A stretch of DNA of 64,000 nt from Bacteroidaceae bacterium (GTDB taxonomy: Bacteria > Bacteroidota > Bacteroidia > Bacteroidales > Bacteroidaceae): positions 1 through 64,000 of the forward strand of contig JAFYNL010000017.1 in the NCBI GenBank assembly GCA_017548075.1, given 5' to 3'. Positions 49,323 through 57,564 of this stretch are shown piece by piece (within the stretch, counting starts at the first letter, position 1; each line of letters begins with the position of its first letter). The translations under genes were made by a program, and so were the position numbers. The notes beneath the pieces are model-generated. The model was not told where the DNA came from. It did not search any database and saw only the letters and a program-made list of their open reading frames with translations.

Positions 49323-50317
49323 AGACGCGAAACCATGCCTTCGATCTGCTCTGCGGACTCTGCATCCTGCGAATGGTAACCCTGCATGCAATTTGCCAGA
49401 CGCAACTTCGACAGACTCCTTGGTGGAAGGAAACGATGGCTTGGACATTCTTCTTCATGAGTTTCTTCTTCTTCAAAGCCGGCTACTTCAACAAAGGTAT
49501 TACGGGCAAGACACTTCCCTATCTTCGCGACAGAGTGCGTCGTCTCTTCATTCCTTACCTTTCTTGGGGCATTATTGGAGGTGTGATAGCATTCTGTTGG
49601 CTGTGTCTCTTCCCAGAAGGTCCCAGCAAAGCCTTTACGGCTCTGGCAAAGTTCCGTTGGCATGTGGGCGGTTTGACTTTCGGGAATAGCCCGCTTTGGT
49701 TTCTGCTTTCCTTCTTTACGACTTATGTTCTGATGCATTTCATAGAACGAGTTCGCTACCTTCATTGGCTCGTTCTCCTCTTTCCTGCAATCGGTTATTG
49801 GCTTTTCAAGCACGATAATCCTTTGTGGTTCTACCTGAGTAATGTCTTTTGCGGAACCTTCTTCTTCTATATGGGAAAGGTTTGGCACCATATTCTCGAC
49901 GTTCTCACAAATCAGTTTGCGCTCTTCATAAGCATCCTGCTTTGCATAGGTTTCGTGTTTGCCAACATCTATCTGCATGGAGAATACGAGATGAAGACCA
50001 ATCTCTGGATAGGTCCATTCTGGCAAGTTCTGCTCATTATGCCGCTTTCGTTGTTGGGCATTTCTGGCGTCTTGCTCTCTCTTCCCACACCTCGAGTGCC
50101 CGTCATCAACTTCATAGGCGAGCATAGTATGGTCTTCTTCGTCATGCATTACCCGATAATCCTGAGCTATGCATATGCTAGCATCCTTCTCGGACACAAT
50201 ATACATAAGAGCATACCCGACCTTATCATCATCCTGCTCCTAACCTTTGCGCTTTGCTTTATTGCAGTTCCCTTAGTGGAAAGCGTGCCTTGGTTGAGCG
50301 GACGATGGAGGAAATGA
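49319..50317 (+). CDS. Acyltransferase 3 family membrane protein
   Basis: A 332-residue inner-membrane protein with about ten helices, of the OafA/WecH acyltransferase-3 family. It resembles enzymes that add acetyl or other acyl groups to surface sugars. The N-terminal FDLLCGLCILRMVTLHA holds the position of the usual catalytic histidine (His22), and the motif KAGYFNKGITGKTLPYLRDRVRRL-like region (core RDRVRRLFIPYL) follows. It is translationally coupled to the flippase gene. Confidence 0.88.
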   Translation: MKTRNHAFDLLCGLCILRMVTLHAICQTQLRQTPWWKETMAWTFFFMSFFFFKAGYFNKGITGKTLPYLRDRVRRLFIPYLSWGIIGGVIAFCWLCLFPEGPSKAFTALAKFRWHVGGLTFGNSPLWFLLSFFTTYVLMHFIERVRYLHWLVLLFPAIGYWLFKHDNPLWFYLSNVFCGTFFFYMGKVWHHILDVLTNQFALFISILLCIGFVFANIYLHGEYEMKTNLWIGPFWQVLLIMPLSLLGISGVLLSLPTPRVPVINFIGEHSMVFFVMHYPIILSYAYASILLGHNIHKSIPDLIIILLLTFALCFIAVPLVESVPWLSGRWRK

Positions 50318-50327
50318 GCAAACGCAA

Positions 50328-51371
50328 ATGACCGTATACTTCTATCATACACAAGACACAGAACGAATCGTTCAGGAATGGAAACAAGGGACCTTCCCCT
50401 CGCATTTCCTTTATGGTGCTTTGCAGTTGGAAGATTACGGCATAAGTGTGGTCTGGCACCATCAGAAACATACTTACAAGCGACTTCGAGATATGCTTGT
50501 TGCCACTTGGAAAGTGCTCACTTGCCGCAAGTCTTATGATGTTCTCTATGCCACTCATTCCTTGGGAATCGAGCCTATCATCCTGCTTCGGGCTTTGAGA
50601 CTTTATCGTCATCCCATAGTTGTGTGGCATCATCAGCCTATTGTAAAGGCAAAGAACCCACTTCGAGAGGCCTTTGCTCGCCTGTTCTATCGAGGGATAG
50701 ACCACATGATCTTCTTTTCCGAAAAACTCATTCAGGACAGTCTTCTCTCGAAGAAAGCCGACCTGAAGCGAATGAGTATGGTGCATTGGGGAGCGGATCT
50801 CGACTATTACGGCCCCCTCCTTGCCTCCCCCAAAGGGGAGAAACCTTTTATTTCGACAGGCAAAGAGTTGCGAGACTTCGAGACTCTAATCCAAGCTTTC
50901 CACGAAACAGAACTTCCTCTAACACTCTTTGTCGAGAAAAAGCGGCAGTCGTACTTCGAATCGCTTCTTGCTGGCAAGCAGAACATCGAAGTCCATTATG
51001 GCAATCGTCCCATTCCTCATGAGATAGCTCAATATGTCGCGCAAAGCAAATGTGTGTGCATTTGTTGCCAGAAGAGCAACTATACAGTAGGCCTGACCAC
51101 AGTTGTGGAGGCTCTTGCTCTTGGCCTTCCCATCCTTTGTACCCGCAATCCTCAAATGCCGATGGACATTGAGGCGGAAGGTTGCGGCTTTTGGCTTGAG
51201 CCGAAAGATGTGGAAGGTTGGAAAGAGAAACTCAGGTATATTGCCAATCATCCTGAAGAAGCAAAGGCAATGGGCAAGCGAAGTCGTGCTCTGGCAGAGC
51301 ATTACTATAATGTCGAACAATGTGGCAAAGAAGTGGCAAAGATATTAAAGAACACTAAAGAAAAAGTATGA
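50328..51371 (+). CDS. Glycosyltransferase family 4-like protein
   Basis: A 347-residue GT-B glycosyltransferase. The N-terminal half is a Rossmann-like acceptor domain (HQPIVKAKNPLREAFARLFY). The C-terminal half has the donor motif region (TVGLTTVVEALALGLPILCT), with the usual E-x7-E spacing partly changed. It probably adds a sugar to the surface glycan. An in-frame hairpin (CTCCCC CAAA GGGGAG, 50826-50841) encodes part of the interdomain loop (ASPKGEK). The gene starts 10 bp after the acyltransferase and overlaps the next gene by 4 bp. Confidence 0.88.
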   Translation: MTVYFYHTQDTERIVQEWKQGTFPSHFLYGALQLEDYGISVVWHHQKHTYKRLRDMLVATWKVLTCRKSYDVLYATHSLGIEPIILLRALRLYRHPIVVWHHQPIVKAKNPLREAFARLFYRGIDHMIFFSEKLIQDSLLSKKADLKRMSMVHWGADLDYYGPLLASPKGEKPFISTGKELRDFETLIQAFHETELPLTLFVEKKRQSYFESLLAGKQNIEVHYGNRPIPHEIAQYVAQSKCVCICCQKSNYTVGLTTVVEALALGLPILCTRNPQMPMDIEAEGCGFWLEPKDVEGWKEKLRYIANHPEEAKAMGKRSRALAEHYYNVEQCGKEVAKILKNTKEKV

Positions 51372-53134
51372 GCGAAGTACTAAACAAGCGTCTCTCTTGG
51401 CTGGATGCTTTGAGAGGCTTTACGATGATATTGGTTGTGGCCTATCATGTTGCGCAATTCGCTTTCCATGAGAACGAGAAAACGAGTTCAGCTCTGCCGT
51501 TCTTGGTGTTGATGCGAATGCCTTTGTTCTTCTTCGTAAGCGGTTTCCTTGCCTATAAAGCCACGTTTTCTTGGACGATTCCTAATGCTTTGAAACTTAC
51601 TTGGAAAAAGTTCAAGGTGCAAGTTATCCCGACTTTGGTGTTCCTTTGCATCTTCGTGATATTCAGGATGAAAGGTGACTTTGGGGATAACTTCATGCGT
51701 CTGATGGCGAGTCCCACTAAAGGAGGCTATTGGTTCACTTGGGTTCTCTTGCAGATGTTCATTATTTATTACGTCTGTTGCTATGTTGGAAACCTCTTGC
51801 AAAGACTTGTGGGCAAGAACGATTGGCTGACTCCACTCCTCTTGTTTGCAGGTTGGGCTGCCAGTGTCTTTGCTTACGAAACCCTTTATCTGCCGAGAAC
51901 TTTTACCTATCACAAAGACCTCTTCTTCGACTATTCCAGCCTTATACAGACGATTCGCTATATGCAATTCTTCCTTTTGGGTAATATAGTTAGGTGTTAT
52001 TGGAGTAGGGTAGAGCAACTCTTCGATAGTTCTTGGTTCTTCCCATTTGTTGTAACGTTGGCTGTTGTCTGTTGTGCTGAGTTCTTCCAACTGCATACAC
52101 TAAAGAAAGTCTGGGTTAATCTGCCTCGAACAACTGCAATGTATGCGCTTCTTTTGCTTGTTGTAATGTTCTTCAGACACTATAAAACATGGTTTGATGG
52201 CGAGAAAAGAGCAGGTCGTTTGCTCAGTTTTATCGGCACAAGAACACTCGACATTTACCTCCTTCACTTCCTTCTCTTGCCAAAGATGCCGCAAGTGGGA
52301 GAGTGGTTGAATGCCAATCAGCCGAACTTTGTGCTATCATTAGTATTGTCCATAAGTGTCGCTCTTGTAGTTATTGCCTTCTGTCTTTTGGTGAGCCAAC
52401 TGCTTCGCGTCAGTCCTTTCCTGCAGTTGTATCTGTTTGGAAAGAAGGCTTCTACCAAACTTCCTCTAATTCTTCTGGTTACTTTCCTTAGTTTCGGAAC
52501 TCTTTCCGCTTCTGCAAAGAAGAAAGAGAAACGTCATATAGTTCGCATCGAAACGAGTATGGGCAACATTCGAGTCGCGCTTTCCGACGATACACCTCTG
52601 CACAGAGACAACTTCCTCAAACTTGCTCGCGAAGGTTTCTACAATGGAACTCTCTTCCATCGATGCATTAAGAACTTCATGATTCAAGGAGGAGACCCTG
52701 ATAGTCGAGGCGCAGAACCAGGGAAACTGCTGGGTGATGGGGGTACTAACTACACTATTCCTGCTGAGTTCGACCTTCCTTATCTCTATCATTGGCGAGG
52801 TGCTTTGGCAGCTGCAAGAGAGCCTGATGATGTCAATCCCGAGATGGAGAGCAGCGGTTGCCAATTCTATATTGTCTATGGAAAGAAGCAGGCAGCAGCC
52901 GATATCCGCAAAGTTCGTGAAATGCTCGAAGAGAAAGGCATCGAGCTCACACCCCAAATGATAGACGATTACATTATGCGAGGCGGTACACCTTACCTTG
53001 ATGGGCAATATACAGTCTTTGGTGAGGTCATAGAAGGCATGGAAGTCGTTAAGAGAATTCAGCAAGTGAAAACAGATGAGAACGACCGTCCGTTGGAAGA
53101 TGTCGTTATTCGTCGAATGGTAGTGGAGCAATAG
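51368..53134 (+). CDS. Acyltransferase 3 fused to a cyclophilin-type peptidyl-prolyl isomerase
   Basis: A 588-residue fusion. Residues 1-355 are a complete acyltransferase-3 membrane domain (LDALRGFTMILVVAYHVAQ, with catalytic-type His24). A hydrophobic segment at about 363-383 (LPLILLVTFLSFGTLSASA) looks like the signal peptide of a once-separate secreted protein. Residues 388-588 are a cyclophilin domain (ETSMGNIRVALSDDTPLHRDN, FHRCIKNFMIQGGDP at about 430-444, SSGCQFYIVYG). No stop separates the two; a TTG at 52427 could be an internal start. The predicted topology puts the cyclophilin in the periplasm. Confidence 0.88.
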   Translation: MSEVLNKRLSWLDALRGFTMILVVAYHVAQFAFHENEKTSSALPFLVLMRMPLFFFVSGFLAYKATFSWTIPNALKLTWKKFKVQVIPTLVFLCIFVIFRMKGDFGDNFMRLMASPTKGGYWFTWVLLQMFIIYYVCCYVGNLLQRLVGKNDWLTPLLLFAGWAASVFAYETLYLPRTFTYHKDLFFDYSSLIQTIRYMQFFLLGNIVRCYWSRVEQLFDSSWFFPFVVTLAVVCCAEFFQLHTLKKVWVNLPRTTAMYALLLLVVMFFRHYKTWFDGEKRAGRLLSFIGTRTLDIYLLHFLLLPKMPQVGEWLNANQPNFVLSLVLSISVALVVIAFCLLVSQLLRVSPFLQLYLFGKKASTKLPLILLVTFLSFGTLSASAKKKEKRHIVRIETSMGNIRVALSDDTPLHRDNFLKLAREGFYNGTLFHRCIKNFMIQGGDPDSRGAEPGKLLGDGGTNYTIPAEFDLPYLYHWRGALAAAREPDDVNPEMESSGCQFYIVYGKKQAAADIRKVREMLEEKGIELTPQMIDDYIMRGGTPYLDGQYTVFGEVIEGMEVVKRIQQVKTDENDRPLEDVVIRRMVVEQ

Positions 53135-53198
53135 AACAGAAATGTGGTACAATTGCATCTTTCTACCGAAAAGAAGAAGTTATTTCCAAATAAAGTTG

Positions 53199-53206
53199 TA
53201 CCTTTG
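53199..53206 (+). promoter_or_regulatory. -7 promoter box for the PCMD gene
   Basis: TACCTTTG, 28 bp before the ATG at 53235. Confidence 0.65.
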
Positions 53207-53234
53207 TACGCAAAATACGAAACCATAATATAAA

Positions 53235-54446
53235 ATGAAGAAAACATCCATTTTTGCTTTTGTCGCAGTTCCTCTCCTCTTGGCTTCTTGTATTGCGGCA
53301 GAGCAGGATAATACAGAGTGCGACATAGAAGAGGTTTCCCTACACCTCGATTCTCCTATCGACTTTTTCTTTCACGAATACGACACACTCCAGACAGTCA
53401 TTTCAACAGAGACAGATATTGTCTTCACCATCCGCAGTTATGCCAACATACAGAGTGTTCCTCTCTCCCTTCGAATCACAGAAGGAGCTTCAATATACAT
53501 GATTTCGGAAGACGGAACAGAGACTCCTTTCCTTAGTGGTTCGCCAGTTGACTTCTCGAACGAGAAAGTTTATCATTTCCGAGTTGTTTCTGAGGATAAG
53601 GTCTGGAGCCGCAACTACAGCATTTCTGTCGTGCATGACAAACCCAGCGAAGGCAACCTCTTCATAGATTATGAGAGTTATCATTTGGATGCTTCGGGCA
53701 AGTACTTTGTTTGGGATGCTCCAGAAGTCTTTCCTGATGCCACTTGGAAGAACGGCAATCCAGGTTTCAAGATTAGTAAGTCTTCTGCCAAACCGATGGA
53801 TTATCCCTCGACTCCTGCAGTTGGAGCGGGTCCTGATGGTAGTGATTGTGTTAAGCTCGAGACTTGCGATACAGGACCTTTCGGCAGAATGGCGAATATG
53901 CGTCTTGCTTCCGGCTCTATGTTCAATGGCATCTTCGATGTTGGTAATGCTTTGACGGCTCCCCTCGAAGCTACTTTGATGGGCTCTCCCTATACCCACA
54001 AACCTATTCAGGTACGAATTTGGTTGCGTTATGAGCAAGGAAGTGTCTTCCAAGATCGCGATGGCAAACTTGTTGAGGGAGTTGTTGATGAGCCAGACTT
54101 CTATATTGTATTTTATCGGAATGAAGATGCAGAAGGGAACAAGGTGCAACTTAATGGTGGCGATATCCTGACCAATCCTAATATTGTTGGCCTCGGACGT
54201 TTGCCGCATCATTACAATTCAGATGGTAGCGACCAACTTTCCAACGATCCCATTCATGGGGTAACTGACGAGTGGCAAGAGTTCACGATTCCTGTTGTCT
54301 ATAGGAGCGAGATTGATGCCACCATCTTGGAGAATCAAGGTTACAGTATCGCTTTTGGTTCTGCAAGCAGTTGGCAAGGAGGTTACTTTGCAGGAGCAAT
54401 CGGAAGTAAACTATATATGGACAACTTGCAACTCTTTTGCGAATAA
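53235..54446 (+). CDS. PCMD-domain lipoprotein
   Basis: A 403-residue surface or periplasmic lipoprotein with lipobox LLASC (Cys19). An immunoglobulin/DUF4493-like N-terminal region (about 40-140) is followed by a PCMD domain (putative carbohydrate metabolism domain, about 150-403: KYFVWDAPEVFPDATWKNGN, GSDCVKLETCDTGPFGRMAN). The exact role is unknown; the fold resembles carbohydrate-binding jelly rolls. It lies 11 bp before a beta-barrel protein gene, as often seen for this family. Confidence 0.88.
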   Translation: MKKTSIFAFVAVPLLLASCIAAEQDNTECDIEEVSLHLDSPIDFFFHEYDTLQTVISTETDIVFTIRSYANIQSVPLSLRITEGASIYMISEDGTETPFLSGSPVDFSNEKVYHFRVVSEDKVWSRNYSISVVHDKPSEGNLFIDYESYHLDASGKYFVWDAPEVFPDATWKNGNPGFKISKSSAKPMDYPSTPAVGAGPDGSDCVKLETCDTGPFGRMANMRLASGSMFNGIFDVGNALTAPLEATLMGSPYTHKPIQVRIWLRYEQGSVFQDRDGKLVEGVVDEPDFYIVFYRNEDAEGNKVQLNGGDILTNPNIVGLGRLPHHYNSDGSDQLSNDPIHGVTDEWQEFTIPVVYRSEIDATILENQGYSIAFGSASSWQGGYFAGAIGSKLYMDNLQLFCE

Positions 54447-54457
54447 ACCGGACAAAT

Positions 54458-55255
54458 ATGAAACACATACTCTATACCATTGCCGCACTCTTTGTTTTTG
54501 CAGCATCAATACAAGCTCAAGAAGAGGATTCTTGGGAGAAGTGGGGGCCAACGACTGGACTTAAAGACGGCGGCTTTATTGCTCGAGTTGGTTATGTCTT
54601 AGGCGGAACCACACCAATTCCCTTGCCTGCAGAGATAAGAAAGGTGAACGGCTTTAGTCCCAGAGGCGGAATAAGTCTGGGAATAGATGGCTACAAGATG
54701 TTTTCGAAACGTTGGGGCGTTAGTGCCGGAGCACACTTCTTCTGGGAAGGGTTTCACACGAATGCAGATGTCAAGAACTACTATGTGTGGCTTGAGCAGG
54801 AAGGTGAGGTTACGAAAGGCTACTTCACAGGTACCAATGTCACAAGCACGGAAATGTGGGGCGTAACACTTCCCTTGCTTGCCACCTTCAGAATGAGCCC
54901 GAGATGGAACGTCAGCGCTGGTCCTTATCTGAGTCTTTACTTCCATCAAACGTTTTCGGGTGAGGTTTTCGACAATGACGAGGGCGTAGGTTATTTGCGA
55001 GAAGATACGCCGACAGGCACCAAGATTCTGATGACAAGAGAGAATCCGACTCCCTATCCCGACAACTTTCCTGAGAAGATGCAGCCTGTAGCTCTTGGCA
55101 TAGAGATTGCTTTCGACTGGAAAGCCATGAAACACATGAACGTCTTTGGTCTTCTCGACTGGGGTATGACAGATATTTGGGATCGCAATTTCGAGGCTAT
55201 CACCTTCAAGATGTATCCCATCTATGCCACTGTTGGTTTAGCTTACAGATATTAA
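54458..55255 (+). CDS. Outer-membrane beta-barrel protein
   Basis: A 265-residue protein with a signal peptide (MKHILYTIAALFVFAASIQAQ) and alternating amphipathic strands (WNVSAGPYLSLYFHQTFSG, YATVGLAYRY at the C terminus, ending on an aromatic residue). It belongs to a general OmpW/PorT-like group of Bacteroidetes barrels; no enzyme motif is visible. It probably forms a unit with the PCMD lipoprotein upstream. Confidence 0.82.
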   Translation: MKHILYTIAALFVFAASIQAQEEDSWEKWGPTTGLKDGGFIARVGYVLGGTTPIPLPAEIRKVNGFSPRGGISLGIDGYKMFSKRWGVSAGAHFFWEGFHTNADVKNYYVWLEQEGEVTKGYFTGTNVTSTEMWGVTLPLLATFRMSPRWNVSAGPYLSLYFHQTFSGEVFDNDEGVGYLREDTPTGTKILMTRENPTPYPDNFPEKMQPVALGIEIAFDWKAMKHMNVFGLLDWGMTDIWDRNFEAITFKMYPIYATVGLAYRY

Positions 55256-55261
55256 GGGAAC

Positions 55262-55374
55262 AAACGCAGGCAGTTACGATGTCAAACGTAACACGTTAAG
55301 TTGGGCAACTTAACACGTTAACTTTGCAAACATAACACGTTAAGTTTGCATTTTAACCTAGGTGTGTTTGAAGA
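55262..55374 (+). repeat. 22-bp-periodic palindromic intergenic element, copy G
   Basis: TAACACGTTA cores start at 55289, 55311 and 55333. The left end CAGTTACGATGTC and right end TTTTAACCTAGGTGTGTTTG are diverged but recognisable. It fills the whole 121-bp convergent gap between the beta-barrel gene (+) and the DUF1846 gene (-). Confidence 0.9.
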
Positions 55375-55376
55375 GA

Positions 55377-56840
55377 CTATACCTTCTTGACTGGATCGCA
55401 AGTAAGGTCGACGCCTAACTTCTTGAAAATCTTACGGTCAACCTCGCCAAGCATAATGGTTGTGTGTGCTTGCAGACCAGCCAAGCTGGGCAGTTGTGCG
55501 AGGGCTCTTCGGCAGTTCTCATCCTGACGACTCAATACACTCAAAGCCACAAGAACTTCGTCGGTATGCAGACGAGGGTTGTGTCCACCTAAGTATTCTA
55601 TCTTTGTGCGTTGAATAGGTTCGATGAAGTCCTGCGAAATGAGCTTGAGTTCGTGGTCGATACCTGCAAGATGCTTGGTGGCATTAAGCAGGAGTGAAGA
55701 CGCAGTACCAAGCAGAGGAGAGGACGCAGCCGTAATGATGGTGCCATCTTCGAGTTCCATAGCTGACGATGGAACGCCAGATTCTTCTTTTCTCTTGCGG
55801 GCTTCAACAGTCACTTTACGGTCGTCGGTACTGATTTTTGCCTGTTTCAGGAGCAAGTCAATCTTGTTTACTTCGGCATCGTTAATAGCTCCGTCGGCCA
55901 TTTGATTGAGGGCTGTGTAGTAACGACGGATGATTTCGTCCTTACCTGCTTGCTGGCAAACCTTGTCATCACAAATGCAGAAGCCCACCATATTCACACC
56001 CATATCGGTCGGCGACTTGTAGGGACACTCGCCATAAATGCCTTCGAAGAGGGTGTTCAAGACTGGGAATATCTCCACATCTCGGTTGTAGTTGATGGCC
56101 ACTTTATTGTAGGCATCCATGTGGAAGGGGTCGATCATATTGACATCACCCAAGTCGGCTGTGGCAGCTTCGTAGGCAATATTGACAGGATGCTTGAGAG
56201 GAAGGTTCCAAACAGGGAAGGTCTCGAACTTCGCATAACCAGCTTCGATTCCTCTTTTACGTTCAGCATAGAGCTGACTCAAGCAGACGGCCATCTTGCC
56301 ACTACCAGGACCTGGAGCCGTTACGATAACAAGAGGCCGAGTTGTCTCCACATAATCGTTCTTGCCGAAGCCTTCGTCGGAATTAATCAACTGTACATTA
56401 TTGGGATAACCCTCAATATTATAATGGTAGTAGGCACGAATGCCGAGATGCTCCAAGCGACGGCGATAGATGGCGGCACTACTTTGTCCGTTGTAATGAG
56501 TTATGACTACGCCGTTCACAAGAAAACCTCGCTTCTGGAATTCATTGCGCAGTCGAAGTACATCTTCATCGTAGGTGATGCCCAAGTCTTGACGGACTTT
56601 GTTTTTCTCAATGTCGAGAGCACTAATGACGATTACTATTTCGGCGCTTGAGCTGAGCTGTTGGAACATCCGCAGCTTGCTGTCAGGCTGGAAACCAGGC
56701 AACACTCTACAGGCATGATAGTCGTCGAAAAGCTTGCCGCCAAGCTCCAGATAGAGCTTTCCTGAGAACTGAGCGATACGCTCTTGAATGTGCTGCGACT
56801 GAATGGAAATGTATTTGTCGTTGTCGAAACCGTACTTCAT
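55377..56840 (-). CDS. DUF1846 family protein
   Basis: A 487-residue cytoplasmic protein. DUF1846 is a widespread family of solved but uncharacterised proteins with a nucleoside-binding-like fold. The characteristic VTAPGPGSGKMAVCLSQLY segment (about 180-198) resembles a P-loop. The ATG at 56840 is chosen because the promoter box (56869-56876) lies too close to the longer reading start. The gene stands alone in its own unit. Confidence 0.9.
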   Translation of the reverse strand: MKYGFDNDKYISIQSQHIQERIAQFSGKLYLELGGKLFDDYHACRVLPGFQPDSKLRMFQQLSSSAEIVIVISALDIEKNKVRQDLGITYDEDVLRLRNEFQKRGFLVNGVVITHYNGQSSAAIYRRRLEHLGIRAYYHYNIEGYPNNVQLINSDEGFGKNDYVETTRPLVIVTAPGPGSGKMAVCLSQLYAERKRGIEAGYAKFETFPVWNLPLKHPVNIAYEAATADLGDVNMIDPFHMDAYNKVAINYNRDVEIFPVLNTLFEGIYGECPYKSPTDMGVNMVGFCICDDKVCQQAGKDEIIRRYYTALNQMADGAINDAEVNKIDLLLKQAKISTDDRKVTVEARKRKEESGVPSSAMELEDGTIITAASSPLLGTASSLLLNATKHLAGIDHELKLISQDFIEPIQRTKIEYLGGHNPRLHTDEVLVALSVLSRQDENCRRALAQLPSLAGLQAHTTIMLGEVDRKIFKKLGVDLTCDPVKKV

Positions 56841-56868
56841 CTTGGTGCCCTTTTTTGTTTTCAAAGCA

Positions 56869-56876
56869 CAAAGGTA
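56869..56876 (-). promoter_or_regulatory. -7 promoter box for the DUF1846 gene
   Basis: Reads TACCTTTG on the - strand, 28 bp before the ATG at 56840. Confidence 0.65.
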
Positions 56877-56931
56877 CGAAGAAAATTAGAAAATTAAGGA
56901 AGAAGAGAACAAGAATTTGAAGAAAAAAGTG

Positions 56932-56939
56932 TAATTTTG
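56932..56939 (+). promoter_or_regulatory. -7 promoter box for the HD-domain gene
   Basis: TAATTTTG, 9 bp before the ATG at 56949. The earlier in-frame TTG at 56937 lies inside this box. Confidence 0.6.
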
Positions 56940-56948
56940 TGCAAGTTT

Positions 56949-57482
56949 ATGGTAGAGGAATTAATTCATAAGTATTGCGAAGGCAACAAGCCGTTGGAGG
57001 AGTTGCTCCTTCGGCATAGTGGTGATGTGGCTCGTCGTGCTCTTCTGATAGCCAAGAAACATCCCGAATTGGGGGCAGACGAAACCTTTCTTTGGGAAGC
57101 CGCAATGTTGCATGATATCGGGAATGTTCGCGTAAATGCTCCTTCCATCCATTGCTTTGGCACAGAGCCTTACATCTGTCACGGCATTCTTGGAGCTGAA
57201 ATCTTGCGTAATGAAGGCCTTCCTCGGCATGCTCGAGTGGCAGAACGGCACACGGGTACAGGCCTTACTGCAAGCGAGATAGAGCATCAGAACCTGCCCC
57301 TTCCTCATCGAGATTTCAGGCCTGAAACTATCGAAGAACAAATCGTTTGTTATGCCGACAAGTTCTACTCCAAGTCTCGTCCCGAAATAGAAAAGACTCC
57401 GGAACAGGCTTTGCGCAGTTTGGAGAAGTTTGGTAGCGAGGGTTTGGACGTCTTCAAGGCCTGGATGGCTCGCTTTGAGTGA
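56949..57482 (+). CDS. HD-domain phosphohydrolase
   Basis: A 177-residue HD-superfamily metal hydrolase. The metal ligands are His23 (LLRHSGDVARRA), the HD pair His55-Asp56 (AAMLHDIGN), and a later aspartate in VCYADKFYSK. Such proteins cleave phosphomonoesters or phosphodiesters of nucleotides; the substrate is unknown. The ATG at 56949 fits the family and the promoter. Confidence 0.9.
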   Translation: MVEELIHKYCEGNKPLEELLLRHSGDVARRALLIAKKHPELGADETFLWEAAMLHDIGNVRVNAPSIHCFGTEPYICHGILGAEILRNEGLPRHARVAERHTGTGLTASEIEHQNLPLPHRDFRPETIEEQIVCYADKFYSKSRPEIEKTPEQALRSLEKFGSEGLDVFKAWMARFE

Positions 57483-57532
57483 AAAAATCATAATAATAAA
57501 AGGAAAAGACGTAAAGTCTCGGAAAATAATCT

Positions 57533-57540
57533 TACCTTTG
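57533..57540 (+). promoter_or_regulatory. -7 promoter box for lptD
   Basis: TACCTTTG, 24 bp before the TTG start at 57565. Confidence 0.65.
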
Positions 57541-57564
57541 CAAATTGGAATAATTGTATAGCAA

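Noticed and set aside
53235-55255. SusD/SusC-like polysaccharide utilisation pair
   Set aside because: The lipoprotein has a PCMD-type domain and the barrel is only 265 residues, far too small for a SusC transporter.
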